DNA of 64,000 nt from Zingiber officinale. Taxonomy: Eukaryota; Streptophyta; Magnoliopsida; Zingiberales; Zingiberaceae. The stretch is from the NCBI RefSeq assembly GCF_018446385.1, contig NC_056002.1:4823474-4887473 (forward strand), read 5' to 3'. A program made the translations under genes and the position numbers. Shown here one piece after another: positions 53,289-64,000 of the stretch (the stretch's first letter is position 1; each line of letters opens with the position of its first letter). The notes under the pieces are model-generated. The model worked only from the letters and a program-made list of their open reading frames with translations, did not search any database and had not been told where the DNA came from.

Positions 53289-54780
53289 TCCTGTTAATGT
53301 TAAGAAGAAAAAGAAAATGGCATATTAACAATTATTTGTAAATTTTAATATAATTTACTTAACTTAAATGTAACCCTACAACAAAAGAAGCTTCAATAAG
53401 AGCTTAATGGCAATTAGAAAATTGTAACAACAGCTGACACTAATCGTCCACCACTTATTTTTTCCACTTATTTATTCACCTCACGTCCTCAACTGTCTAG
53501 TAAATGCAACACCGTAAGCCTATATGATAAGGAAGTTCCTCTACAAGATTAAAATGTTAACTTCTTTTCTCAATTTGCATAATCGAGAATCTGATCAGTC
53601 GAGAAGTTCGCTTTCTTGGTCTTAAAAATATGTTATTTTACTGCACTGTGAGTTAGATAGTAAATTAGTAATGTAACTTATGTAACTCATTAACATGACT
53701 TTCATAGGAATCTGTATTTTCATAATCAACAATATCAGATCGACTTTCTCCTCTCTTTTAAAAGCCCTTTTTTCCATGCCAAAAGAATTGGTGGCAATGG
53801 CACATGAGAAATTCTATGGATACTGTTGGTTAAAAATGTTCAATTTTTGCAACAAAGCTTTTCTTCTGATATCATTTCCATTGAAGGTTGAGTGAATTGA
53901 AACACTTTAATATGCACCAAACTACCATAGTAGTCTTGCCACAATAGAGCACAAAGACGAAAATTATTTCTGCCTTGTAGTAATAAACAGCAGCAGTTCA
54001 TTCTACAGATAATTGGAGTGAAGGTATAACTTTGAATCATGATATACAATTCACTCATGTTATTTAAACACACTTGGCATCTTTATTCTACAAACATAGC
54101 AAAGTGTCCAAATAGATGTAATGCTTGACTTACTGATGCTTTGATTTCCTCTATGAATTTATTGCAAACTATTTATGAACTATGTTTGGGATAATGTAAG
54201 GCCAATAATATTTAATCAACCAAAAATCCAAAATTACTAAATAATAAGAGAAATCAGGAAATGGATTCCAAGTTTCCAACTTGCAAGCAGTAATAAGTGA
54301 AATTGGGGAAGATACCAGTTGTCCTCGAAGTCTTGAATCCGGCAGACAAAGCAGTGGAAATTAGAGAATGACGTCCAACACGGGGTGGACAGTGGACTCC
54401 ACCACCACCGGCAAGCACAGTAGCATCGTCGAATCCAAGGAGTGGCGTCGGGGACAAGGCGGAGGGAAGCCGGCTGTCGACACCGTAAAAGAGAGCCTCG
54501 TCGAGTCGTCGATGAGGTTCTACTTGGAGAAGCTACGGAGGCGGCGGAGGGTAGAGATCACTAGAGATTAGAGAATCGGAGCGGAGGAAGAAAAGGAGGG
54601 CGAAGAAAATCTCAGAGTTGCCGTCGATAAAGATGGATAGCAGGATAGGGATTAGGGGGTCGTCTCGTCTCAGGGAGCACAGTCGGTCGCGGCGCACAGG
54701 CACGCAGGGAGAGGGCAGCGAGGGTTGCAACTTGCGTGCCCTAGTTTTATTTTTCTTTTTTGCTGGGGCAAAATTGTAAT
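53289..54780 (-). other. 5' leader region of the hAT element
   Basis: Between the transposase start and the right terminus. 54300-54720 is GC-rich and could hold a leader exon; the rest is AT-rich. Only short chance frames are seen. Confidence 0.35.
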
Positions 54781-54867
54781 TCTATAATATCTATGGACAT
54801 TTACAAAATATTGAGGTGGGGCAGTTGCCCCACCAATCATCAACGTGGCTCCGCCCTTGGAGGGAGC

Positions 54868-56352
54868 TGTTTTGTTGGAGCCACCTCGAAAGAGGTTTAT
54901 TGTAGATTCTCACACTAAGTTTGAAGGGTAGTGTCTAAATTCATTTATTGATCGTCATGTTATACCAATTAAAATAGGGTTACTAGTAGGATCTAACCAC
55001 CTAGAAGGATTAAGAAGTGATATAGTGTCTCTGGGGTTATAATACCACAATCAGATATTCAGATTATTATTCAAATATCTATAGTTTGAATTACAGTTAC
55101 GATGTATTTATAAAAAAAATTTCTCCAAATGGAGAACATAATCAAAAGATGTTAGGCTTTTGGATTGATCGTTACGTGTGCTTCCCAATTTATCTTGATG
55201 ATTAATAAAAATTTTCATGGAATCGAATTGATCATCTCAAGAATAATCAATAAAATTAATTGAGATTATCATTTTTTTTTTTTTTTTTCAGAAGAGCTAT
55301 GATAGTCAATACACATTGGCAACCCTATGGTGCACACGTGCGGCGTGCATTTGGGATGGGCAGGATAATATCAGTCTGAAAGAGGGCTGTGCCCTAGAGA
55401 TGAATGTTTGTTTTGTGAAAAAATATTTTTTAAATAGATTTTAAATTATATTTATAGTATATAATGCTAAATGTATTTATATGAAACTGATTACTTACAT
55501 CAGAGTAGTATTTTATTCTCCGTATAAATGTTTTTACACTATGCAATGCATCCATTTCTCAATATTAATTAGATGCTTAATGGAGTAAGATTTTTTTTTA
55601 GAGCAATTAGTATAAGTAATTTCCTAATTATTAGGACTAAATTGTCACTTTATCCATTCTACTAGAAACTATTTAATGTTTAGAAACAATTTTTTTGTTT
55701 ATTCAAAAACTGAAAAAATACAGCTTACTTGTAATTAAATTTTCTCATATGTCAAAATATACGTTAAATTCATTATATTACTTTTATTATGTACTTTTTT
55801 TAACTTAAGAAAGGAAATTTACAGAATCGTTGATTTTCTTCCTTTAAAAACTAAATATTAATTACATATGCATTTATTATTTTCCACTTTAAGTTGTATT
55901 ATAATTATATTATATTGCGCAAATTTAAAGGTTATTATAGTCGTTGGATATCAAAATTTATAACCAAAAATTAGTTGACAAAATTGATAAAAGCGAATCA
56001 CTACACGAATTGATTTTATTCAATAAAATATAATAAATTATAATATTTGATAATTTTCCATGGTTATATTAAAAAAATTAAAATTAAAACAATCTGTGTA
56101 TATAAATGAAATATATTAAAATTTGAAAGTGGAATTTTTTTAATAAAAGATATCATTGATTATATTACCCATGCGAAACCGCGTTTTTTATTTCAATCCC
56201 ACTTTTTCTGTTTTTTATTTTAATTTGTAATTTTTTATTAATTTTAATTTTAATTTTTAAAACGATTCCGCGTTAACACTCAAACGAACTTCTGTTGACT
56301 GTCTATTTATTTGGACCGACCATCGTCAATTTTTAATGATTTCTTTACGTGA
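54868..56352. other. AT-rich intergenic region upstream of the CML gene
   Basis: 1.5 kb, about three quarters A/T, with a long poly-T (55270-55289). No gene or complete element recognised. The promoter of the CML gene must lie in its right part. Confidence 0.45.
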
Positions 56353-56862
56353 ATGGAAGGGAGAGGAGAAGCGATGGCGGCGGACGCCCCGGGCTCTTTT
56401 GGCCTCTTCCGCATGGACGAGATCGAGAAGGTCTTCGCCTGCTATGACGCCAACGGCGACGGTCGGATCTCCGCCTCCGAGCTCGCCGGCGTCCTTCGCG
56501 CCCTCGGCCTAGACGCCTCCCCCGCCGAGATCAGCGACATGATAGCCGAGATGGACTCCGACGGAGACGGCTTCGTCGACCTCCAGGAGTTCGCCGACTT
56601 CCACCGCCGAAGCGGCGGCGGAGGCGGCGGCGATGGAGACGGCGACAGCAGGGAGCTGAGGGAGGCGTTCGACGTGTACGACCTCGACGGAAACGGGCAG
56701 ATCTCCGCGGAGGAACTCCATCGGGTGCTGAGTCGTCTCGGGGAGGAGTGCTCCGTCGAGGATTGCGCGCGGATGATCCTATCCGTCGATGTCGACGGCG
56801 ACGGCAACGTCAACTTTGAGGAGTTCAAGAAGATGATGATCGACGGCGTCGGAGGGAGGTGA
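56353..56862 (+). CDS. Calmodulin-like protein with four EF-hands
   Basis: Single-exon gene for a 169-residue calcium sensor of the CML family. Four canonical 12-residue loops: [12 protein letters not shown] (about 33-44), [12 protein letters not shown] (about 69-80), [12 protein letters not shown] (about 112-123) and [12 protein letters not shown] (about 148-159). All have Asp at position 1, Gly at 6 and Glu at 12, so all four should bind calcium. A Gly/Asp-rich linker ([13 protein letters not shown]) joins the two lobes. No transmembrane or N-terminal myristoylation signal (Met-Gly) is present, so it is probably cytosolic or nuclear. I take the ATG at 56353 (MEGRGEAM); the Met at 56374 is a possible alternative. 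Coding sequence is strongly GC-rich against an AT-rich surround, as is usual for monocot intron-less genes. Confidence 0.93.
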   Translation: MEGRGEAMAADAPGSFGLFRMDEIEKVFACYDANGDGRISASELAGVLRALGLDASPAEISDMIAEMDSDGDGFVDLQEFADFHRRSGGGGGGDGDGDSRELREAFDVYDLDGNGQISAEELHRVLSRLGEECSVEDCARMILSVDVDGDGNVNFEEFKKMMIDGVGGR

Positions 56863-57795
56863 AACTCCCCTAGTGCAAAACCACTTCTGCAACAGATCTC
56901 TCGTGATTTAGAAGCGCATAAATTAAGGTCGCTGCTCGGCCGTAGCCTTGAACTGTCCCTTGCTTGCTTCTGATTCAAAAGCAATTGCCTTCTATAAAAT
57001 CGTCACGTTTTTTTTCAAGGAAAGAATATCAATAAAATATTCTAAAATAGACATATAAAATGATTAAACCTATCACAATGAAAAAATTTTACCGATGGAT
57101 ACAAAACATTATCTGAATCCTAAGTTTACTTATTTCTAATTTGATCTCTAAATAAATCAGAAATTACACCTGATATTTATATTATTATATTCATAATAAT
57201 TAAGCCTTAAGTTAATCTTTAATTCTAAATTTGACCATATTACTTTATGACTTATTTAGATGATGACATTATATATTTATAATTATAATTATGATCCTAA
57301 AATTTTAATAATCTTTCACTGGGTCATATATGTAAACTTATAAATATATTAATCTTAATAGGCTCATAACTTTTGTAATCATTGTCATAGGACTTCCTTA
57401 ACAATCTAGTCCATTAATTATATAGATACGGGATTAATGTAATATATGTTGTATCTATCACAACTAAACCATCAATTGTCAGTTACATCAATATAGTCAC
57501 ATGACAAAGATCAATCATGAACATGTGACATGAAAATTACATGCAAGGTAATCTATTTATGTCAATTTTCAACTGGTTCTCCTCAACCAATATGAGATCA
57601 AAACTTTAACTTAAGTTGTATAAAGTATAATCAAATAAACATTTAACTTTATATTTAATCGGAAAATCTCTAAATATACAAGTTTCAATAACATAACTAA
57701 ACATATATAGAAAACATATAAAGTACAAACTCCCACTAGATCTAACATTCACCAAATTTGATAACACCTAAATAAGTGGTATGCCCATAAAGATA
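56863..57795. other. 3' flank of CML and AT-rich spacer
   Basis: Probable 3' UTR to about 57040 (AATAAAAT at 57029), then AT-rich sequence with no gene recognised. Confidence 0.4.
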
Positions 57796-59151
57796 TTAGG
57801 TGGTAAATCCTTCGTAAAAGGATATGTTATCATGGAATTTGTGCCTATGTATTGTATCAAAATCTATCCACTTTGTACTCTTTAAATTTCTTTCACAACA
57901 AGGAACTTGCGGCTCTAGGGGGCCGCTGATGTGGCGGTTCCACATTTTTTTCACATGGAACTTAATATTTGTGTATTTTGATTTTGTCAAGCTCCTATTA
58001 TTGTTAGAATACAAGATAACTAATCTATTGTCACAAAATAATTTCAGTGGCTTCTCAATCCTTCCCAAAATACGCAATCCATAGAGAAAAATTTTCAGTC
58101 ATATTCCATGATTAGATGTCTCGTAACATAATATAAATTCTGCTGTCATAGTGGAAGAAGTTGTCAATGCTTGTTTGGCACTTCTCTAAGAGATAGCTCT
58201 GTCGGTCAACAAAAAAACATAGTCTGAAGTGGATCTTATGCTATCTTAGCACCCACAAAATTAGAGTTAGAATATCCCATGATCTCAAGAATATCTAACC
58301 ACTTATATGTGAGCACAAAATTAATAGTTCTCTTTAAATATCTCATTACCCTCTTTGCTGCTTTCCAATGATCCATTCTTGGGTTGCTTAAATATCTGTC
58401 TAACACTCCAACAATGTATGTAATATCCAAACGTGTACAAACTTGAGCATACACAAAACTTTTTACAGTCGAAGCATAGGGAATCTTCTGCATTTCTTGA
58501 GTCTTGAGGCTTCCTTTAGGGTATTGTTTAATACTAAATTTGTCTCCTTTAGTGATCGAGGTGTTACCTAGTTTGCAATCTTACATGTCAAATCTTTTAA
58601 GCACCTTATTGATATAGTTCCTTTGCGATAATCCAAGAATACCTCGAGAATGATCTAAATGTATTTGGATTTCTAGTATAAAAAAATGTGTTATCAAGAT
58701 CTATCATTTCAAAATATCTAGATAGAAATTTTTTGGTATCATTTATGGTAAGCAAAATGTCGTCAGCATATAAAACCAAGAAGATATACTTACTCCCACT
58801 AAACTTATGATACACACAATCATCTAACATGTTTAATTATCTCAAAACCAAATGAGATTATTTGATGAAATTTGTGGTATTATTGACTAGAAGCTTATTT
58901 TAATCCATAGATGGACTTCTTAAGTTTGCAAACCATACTCTTTGGATCTCCTGATACAAAGTATTCTAGTTGCACTATATAGATTGTTTCCTTAATGCCT
59001 CGATTAAAAAAATTTGTCTTGATATCCATTTAATGGGGTTTCATATTGAAGTGTGCGACAAGTGTCATGATTGTCTTAAAAGAGTCCATCGTTGAAACTG
59101 GAGAAATAGTCTCCTTAAAGTCAGTCCCATATTTTTGAGTATAGCCTTTGT
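57796..59151 (-). pseudogene. Ty1/copia pol remnant (RT and RNase H)
   Basis: Minus-strand fragments in several frames: VLYADDILLTINDTK (58606-58830, intact catalytic YADD), PYASTVKSFVYAQVCTRLDI and HWKAAKRVMRYLKRTINFVL (58236-58493), KLFCDNRLVILYSNN and TKSKYTNIKFH (57796-58077, copia RNase H). At the right, RT-start motifs are recognisable before the sequence is cut at 59151 by the LTR that follows. Stops are frequent, so this is an old copy. Confidence 0.82.
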
Positions 59152-60294
59152 TGTTACAGTTAACACAATGGTCAAACTTAGATTTTGATGAATGATAAAT
59201 GAATTAAAGTTAGATATTATGTTTGTCTAATTTGTCTACCAAGTGTGTAGGATATGAACTTGATGGGTCTAAAGGACTGAAACACTAAGCTGAAGTCCAG
59301 CTAGGTTAATAGGTGGCACAAAATCCAAATTGGTTAAAAATTGGCAGAAGGAAGTCTAGTTAGGTTGACAACTGACTGAAGTTCATATTGGTTGAGATAT
59401 GGCAAGAAGTCCTGGTGAGTCAAGAGACTTGACATCAAGGAAGTCTGCGATTGGTAAATTGAGGTAAACAACTGGAGGAGTGATCCAGTGAAGACGCGTT
59501 CTCGGTTGAGGGAACAGTAGGTGTCCGTCCGACTTAAAGTTTCAGTGAAACTTAAAGTCAGAACCAGACAGTTCGAACACTATTAAATATTATTCTTATT
59601 TACATATTATTGCTTGTCAACATAACCTTATAATGAAGAAAATCAAAGATTGGAAAAGGGGCTCCGGGCTCTAGGAGGTCCGAGCGCCTGAAGGTCCGAG
59701 CGCACGAAGGTGCTCCCAGTGCCTGGACAGGTGGGATAGACACCTAGACGATGGGTTGCAGTGGCACACTTCGACTAGTCAACCCACGTTAGTGTTCTGA
59801 GAGCCCGGAGGTGGATAAAGTTTACGGGATAAACTTTCGACGAGATGTAGTCACGTCAGCACACTCCAGGAGCCCGGGGATGGTTGCAGGCGCTTGAAGA
59901 GGTCCTATACAAAGACCTTCTAGTAGCAACTTCAAAATATCAATTACTCTAACTTTTGTTGTCACGCGGTGCTCCAAGAAGCTCTCCATGAACCGAAAAG
60001 CTGTTCTGACAACCGATACTAAAGGTTAGACTTTGCTTGTTGTCGGTACATTTTAGTTTATTACATTCTACTTAAATTCTTATAATATTTTTGAACTTAT
60101 AGTAATTGTCCAACGAAAACACTCAACGAATGTGAGCCTAGAAGTAGGAGTCATTGAAGACTCCGAACCAAGAAAACTATTTGTGTTAGAACTTCTTCTT
60201 TCATTCATTTATTCTCCGCTACGTATTCTCATGATTTTTGAAAAAGCAATGAATGTTATTCACCCCTCTAGCACCTTTTCAATTCTAATTTACA
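59152..60294 (+). repeat. SIRE-like copia 5' LTR followed by PBS
   Basis: 1143 bp, TGTTACAGTTAACAC … TAATTTACA. Resembles the SIRE-type LTRs at 27594-28150 and 34445-35534 (ordered motifs AGTCCAGCTAGGTT, GTCCTGGTGAGTCAAGAG, GGTCCGAGCGC). It breaks into the copia RT at 59151. Only a PBS and a few dozen bases of interior follow, so it is a 5' remnant. Confidence 0.75.
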
Positions 60295-60296
60295 AG

Positions 60297-60309
60297 TGGT
60301 ATTAAAGTC
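60297..60309 (+). other. Degenerate primer binding site
   Basis: TGGTATTAAAGTC two bases after the LTR end; TGGTATCAGAGCC with three substitutions. Confidence 0.6.
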
Positions 60310-61998
60310 AAGTCGCTCTTAATTGGTATAATCATCAATCGGGCAAGGATTTTATATATGAGTAATGTTAAATGACCAGAATCTGGCCAGCTAGAATTTA
60401 TGCATGCATGCATGTACAAAGGTATTTTAGTAATATCATATGCATATATTAATTGCATGCATATATTATGATTGGACGATAGAAAATTCTAACTGACCAT
60501 TCTAGCTAACAAGATTTACTCTTTATATATATATATATATAATTTGTGATAAAAAAATATTTTTATGCTTTTTTTTTCTGATTTTATGTTTTATGTTTTT
60601 CACTATTAATCAGAATGGATGCAATTACCTTACAAATCTGTCCTATTTTTTTTATTATTTTTTAATTAGTTTTTCGTATTAACTGATTCTATAATTTTCT
60701 AACACGACAGAAAATGAATTAAGTGCGTACAATGAACCCTGTCGTTTTGTTACGGATAAGCCAAGAAGAAAGGCCTTCTCCAGTTGACCTTGTCAGGCGG
60801 GCCAAGCAGAGGACGAAAGGATGCAGTCTAAAACGAGAATCCAATGCCGGACTCACTCACGCCTTAATCCAAACACTACATCAATTAGTCGCAGATTATT
60901 ACCACTATCGTGCTGACAAATGCCATCAACAGTCGAAATTATAGTAAATAAAAGTTGTTTCCCGTAATTATTCAGTGATGGATAAAGCACCACCTGAAGA
61001 GTTATTCGAATGTAGAGTAATTATTATTAACATCTGCCTGAGGACAGGGACTGCACCGACAGAGCATTTTAAATTCCTTGTTGAAAACGATGCAGAGAAG
61101 CCGTGCGATGGTAATGTAGGTCAATTGGGCAAGGATCTGAAGAGGGAAAACAAATTGTCGGCCGCCTCGGCCGTCGCTGTCCCCACTCGGCCCGCTCGTG
61201 GCTCAATTGGGAACCACGGCGACGCGCCTCGTGACCCGGGGACGCTCCGCATGCAATGACTCTCGTGGTCCTCTTCCTCTTTCGTCCACTGCATGGCGTG
61301 GGACACCACGGGAAGGAACAGGGATAGCTAGCCTAACCGAAGGCGCGGCCGCCTCGGCCTGCCTTGGCATCTCATCAATCGGTCTCGGAAATTCGAGTTC
61401 CTGACGAAGCATGGGATAAAGTTTGATTCACTGATCACATAATGGGGCGTAGCCTGATAAAGCTCATTGTGGATCCGCTCGTGCCGCTGAATGGGAAATG
61501 GAGCTTGGACAGATGATCCATTGGCCTCCCACGTACCATACATACCTGGCTTGTTCATACAAAAAAAGGATGACAAAAGAAAGAAGAGTGCGAGAGGGGG
61601 TCATTGGGAATGAAAGAGCCCACTGGCATTTTGAATTACTAAAATTGACTGTTGGCCATGTAGATTGGTCTTATATCATTACTCTGTTTGAACTGTCGCA
61701 AAATAACAGAGAAGAAAAGCAAAAGGAAGAAGACATCGGGCCTGTTTCTGGCATCCGCCATCCTCCACTTGCTACTGCTGCATTCTTCTTGATCCCTCTA
61801 ATTACAGGGAGGAATAAAAAGGCAAAAAAAAAAAAAAGGGTGGGATTTCAGCATTTGCAACTTCAAAGAATGTGAGGGGGATTGGGGGAAGGAAGAAGAA
61901 TGCGCTCCGACACCGCACTCTCCTTTCAAGGCTTTCCTTGTTTCCATAAGCTTTAACTATTTGTTTACTAGTTAATCCTCCTCGGATTTCGCTCAGTT

Positions 61999-62001
<3 letters not shown>
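60310..62001. other. Intergenic region upstream of the TRM-like gene
   Basis: 1.7 kb. It has a TA microsatellite (about 60524-60541) and an AT-rich left half; 61130-61420 is GC-rich, giving short open frames on both strands (60723-60944, 60975-61259, 61498-61875 and their reverses) none of which I recognise. The region near 61900-62000 is probably promoter or 5' UTR. Confidence 0.4.

Positions 62002-62033
<32 letters not shown>
62002..62033. repeat. (CT)n microsatellite in the 5' leader
   Basis: About 16 CT dinucleotides, 220 bp upstream of the ATG of the TRM-like gene. CT/GA tracts in plant 5' leaders are binding sites for BBR/BPC factors; a regulatory role here is inference. Confidence 0.85.
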
Positions 62034-62036
<3 letters not shown>

Positions 62037-62253
62037 GCTTCTTTGTTCTGCGTGCTCTGCGACTGCGACTGCTAGACTGCGACGAGTTCTAAGGGAAGCA
62101 TTTAATTTGTTGCTTGCCAGCTGCACTGCCAAAAGGATGATGAGAAAAAGGAAGAAGACGCTCCATTGATTGCTGAGTAGTAATAAGCAATCGCTGTCCT
62201 GCTGCCTTTTGCTACTCAGCCTTTCTTGAGGGGGGTTTTACGGTGGCCTGGAG

Positions 62254-64000
62254 ATGAGTCTCGCCATCGCGGAGAGGAAGGCACAACAGAGGCAGCCGGG
62301 TGGGTTCGTCGGCGTCTTCTTCCACCTTTTGGAGTGGAACCGACGGCTCGCAAAGAGGAAGCTTTTTTCTCGGAGGAAGCTCCTCCCTCCAGGTATTTTG
62401 GCAGTTTGTTATTCTGCGCTGACAATATAATGTGCATTGCGTCTGGAGCGCTTACGCACTTCATTTGGTTGCGCAGTTCGGGCAGTGAAAGCGGCGAAGG
62501 CGTTCGCCGCCGATGAGAAGATGCCATTGGCGAAATTGCTGCTGGTGAAGTTTCGATTTTTTTTTGTGTGTGTCCTTTTATGCTCCTTGTGTCATTGACG
62601 CTCCCTCCCTAAAAGTCTATCTTTTGGGTCAAATTGTTAGATCGATGATGAGAACCACTACCAGGGTGATTTTCCCAGCACGAAAAAGCTCGACGATCTG
62701 GGACGTGGGATGCGGGCTCCTGGGCTGGTGGCCAGGTTGATGGGTCTCGAATCCATGCCTGTTGTCGCGCATGAAAGGCCACGAAAGGCTACATACTGCA
62801 GCTGCCTTGCCAACAGGGAGGAAAGTGGTGGGGTGTTTCACCGAATCGATCAGGATCTGCGTGTGGAATCTGGTGGGATTGGGAAACAGGAGAGCAGACC
62901 GCAGAAGTTGAGGAAGACTGGAGGGTTCTTGGAGAGACATCCCATTGATGAAGGCCACGGGAAAGCTTATCTTCCGGGGAAGAAGAAGAAGAAGACGGTG
63001 CTCTCTTCCCCCTCAAAGAATAAGCTTCACAAGCTACCTGCCCCTGTGAAAAGCTCGCGGTTACCACCGGGCAGGTTAATGAAGGCTGCTACTAGAATTC
63101 TGGAGCCTGGTTTGCAGACTGGAGGCCGGGCTAAAGTGGCAATAACCTACAAGGATTCTTCAAACTTTGACGCAGAAGGCATTGATATCGTCACGACCTT
63201 GAAGGACTCTAATGAATCATTCTCTGATTCTGTTTCTGAATCTAGCTTGACCTGTAGGAGATTAGATGACAGATTCCGATTCCAACCAGGTGATGAAGAA
63301 ACTCCGAGACAAAGGATTGGTTCATCTTCTTTTGATATTGGTAATCCTTCTTGCTCTCATGCTGAAATTGCATTAGGTAGTTTTAGTTCGTTTGCCTTGC
63401 ATGGTGAACAGTGTAATGGCTTTGAGATGCTTAAACCCGTTCAATCTAAGATCGTCATGCAAAACAACGTGGAGGAGCTTGGTCAGAAGAATAACCAATG
63501 TGCATGCAAGACTAAGCTTGATAGGTCATCGAATAGGCTTAGGAGGAATCAACTTAGGCAGAATCAAGCCAGTGGAAAAAATGCTATTTCAAGAGACAAA
63601 GTAGCATTTGGAACCAAGGTTAGTTCAAGTAAGCATGGTGGAAGAGATGCAAATAAGCTCAGTAGTGCAAAAGGTTCTGCTTTTGTGGTTAGAAACGCAA
63701 GCAAAGACAGTTGTTCAAAGTTGGCTTATGAACAAAATAGCAATAGAAGAGAATTAGATACTAACACTAAGAAGAACATGTCGCATAAGAGAACAATAAG
63801 TACTTTCTGTGGAGAACATGTTGAAACCAGACGCACCACTTCTACCAAGCAAAATACTGGAATCAATTTAAGTGATAGAAAGGGGGTTGAACAAAACAGT
63901 AACAGGTCTGTCAGCAAAAGATGTATCAAAAGCAATTCAAATTACCAAAGTGGTGATGTATCTGGTTTCAAGAGCAGTGATATTTTTTGTTTCACATTGA
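62254..64000 (+). CDS. DUF3741/DUF4378 (TRM-like) protein, 5' part, runs off window
   Basis: Three exons: 62254-62392, 62477-62544 and 62641 to the window end, with GT-AG introns of 84 and 96 bp; the joined frame has no stop for 522 codons. I start at ATG 62254 because the product then begins MSLAIAERKAQQRQPGGFVG and runs into the FFHLLEWNRRLAKRKLFSRR block found at the N-terminus of this family. The next motif, MRAPGLVARLMGLESMPVV (exon 3), is the DUF3741 signature shared with TRM/LONGIFOLIA proteins. After it come low-complexity Ser/Lys/Asn-rich, presumably disordered sequences. A C-terminal DUF4378 is expected beyond the window. Relatives recruit TON1/TTP complexes to the cortical cytoskeleton; that role is inferred from family only. 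Because the frame is open at the edge and spliced, a simple ATG-to-stop scan misses it. Confidence 0.85.

Larger units (their letters stand above)
50064..54859 (-). mobile_element. Complete hAT transposon with TTF-type transposase
   Basis: 4796 bp flanked by a perfect 8-bp duplication GAGGGAGC (50056-50063 and 54860-54867). Imperfect terminal inverted repeats: left AAGGGGCGGAGCTAGG, right (reverse complement) CAAGGGCGGAGCCACG, each followed within 25 bp by GGTGGGGCA. It encodes a minus-strand transposase with two lesions. 8-bp TSD, CRGGGGCGGAGC-type ends and transposase family all agree on hAT. Confidence 0.92.

Noticed and set aside
56442-56984. 180-codon open frame antisense to the CML gene
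   Set aside because: Shadow of a very GC-rich coding sequence; Ser/Pro-rich composition follows from the sense codons.
60723-61875. Several 60-125 codon frames on both strands before the TRM-like gene
   Set aside because: No recognisable motif, no splice-compatible partner and inconsistent codon use; probably chance frames in the promoter region.

Overview
The window is plant nuclear DNA, almost certainly from a large, repeat-rich monocot genome. The plant signature is an LRK10L-type receptor kinase, a calmodulin-like gene, a DUF3741/TRM-type gene and several plant-specific transposon lineages (Tat, Tekay, SIRE, CACTA, PIF/Harbinger, TTF-type hAT). The very GC-rich, intron-less calmodulin-like gene fits a commelinid monocot. 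My impression of a ginger-family (Zingiberales) genome comes from recollection of similar LTR motifs only and is weakly held.

Layout. 1-5618 is a minus-strand Ty3/gypsy Tat element whose 3' end lies outside the window. 5868-19778 is the 3' end of a plus-strand Tekay chromovirus whose 3' LTR is split by a complete minus-strand Tat element (9037-19550, TSD TAAGA). That Tat element carries a spliced antisense gene and a 114-bp tandem array. 19830-21366 holds degenerate repeats and a copia fragment. 22311-26580 is an LRK10L-like receptor kinase whose first intron holds a SINE with a 17-bp TSD and a 52/53-bp minisatellite. 27000-36010 is a nest of copia LTR pieces around a decayed minus-strand SIRE element, itself hit by a hAT-type MITE. 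36100-39097 is the 3' part of a third Tat element, plus strand, with the same antisense gene. 39720-40465 is a CACTA end. 41560-49737 is a PIF/Harbinger transposase gene split by a 6.9-kb gag-only LTR element (42553-49457, TSD ATAAC). 50064-54859 is a complete hAT element (8-bp TSD GAGGGAGC). 56353-56862 is a four-EF-hand calmodulin-like gene. 57796-60310 is a copia remnant cut by a SIRE-type LTR. 62254 to the window end is the 5' part of a TRM/DUF3741-type gene.

Host genes are therefore three (LRK10L-like, CML, TRM-like); the rest is transposon strata, and four insertions can be ordered by nested target-site duplications. The most unusual signal is structural. LTRs and 3' regions of unrelated families (gag-only copia, SIRE-like, Tekay, Tat) are packed with short stem-loops whose stems differ in sequence from module to module but stay self-complementary. 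The clearest cases are the gag-only element LTRs and the Tat 114-bp array, where two half-units keep the same loop (GGGCT) with compensated stems. A second theme is the spliced antisense gene of the Tat elements: two copies on opposite strands keep a 697-bp first exon, 61-67-bp introns and an upstream TATA box. A caution: the 14.4-19.5 kb copy and both gag-only LTRs show many 1-4 nt losses at CC/GG and CCTGG-like sites, which may be consensus errors rather than biology.
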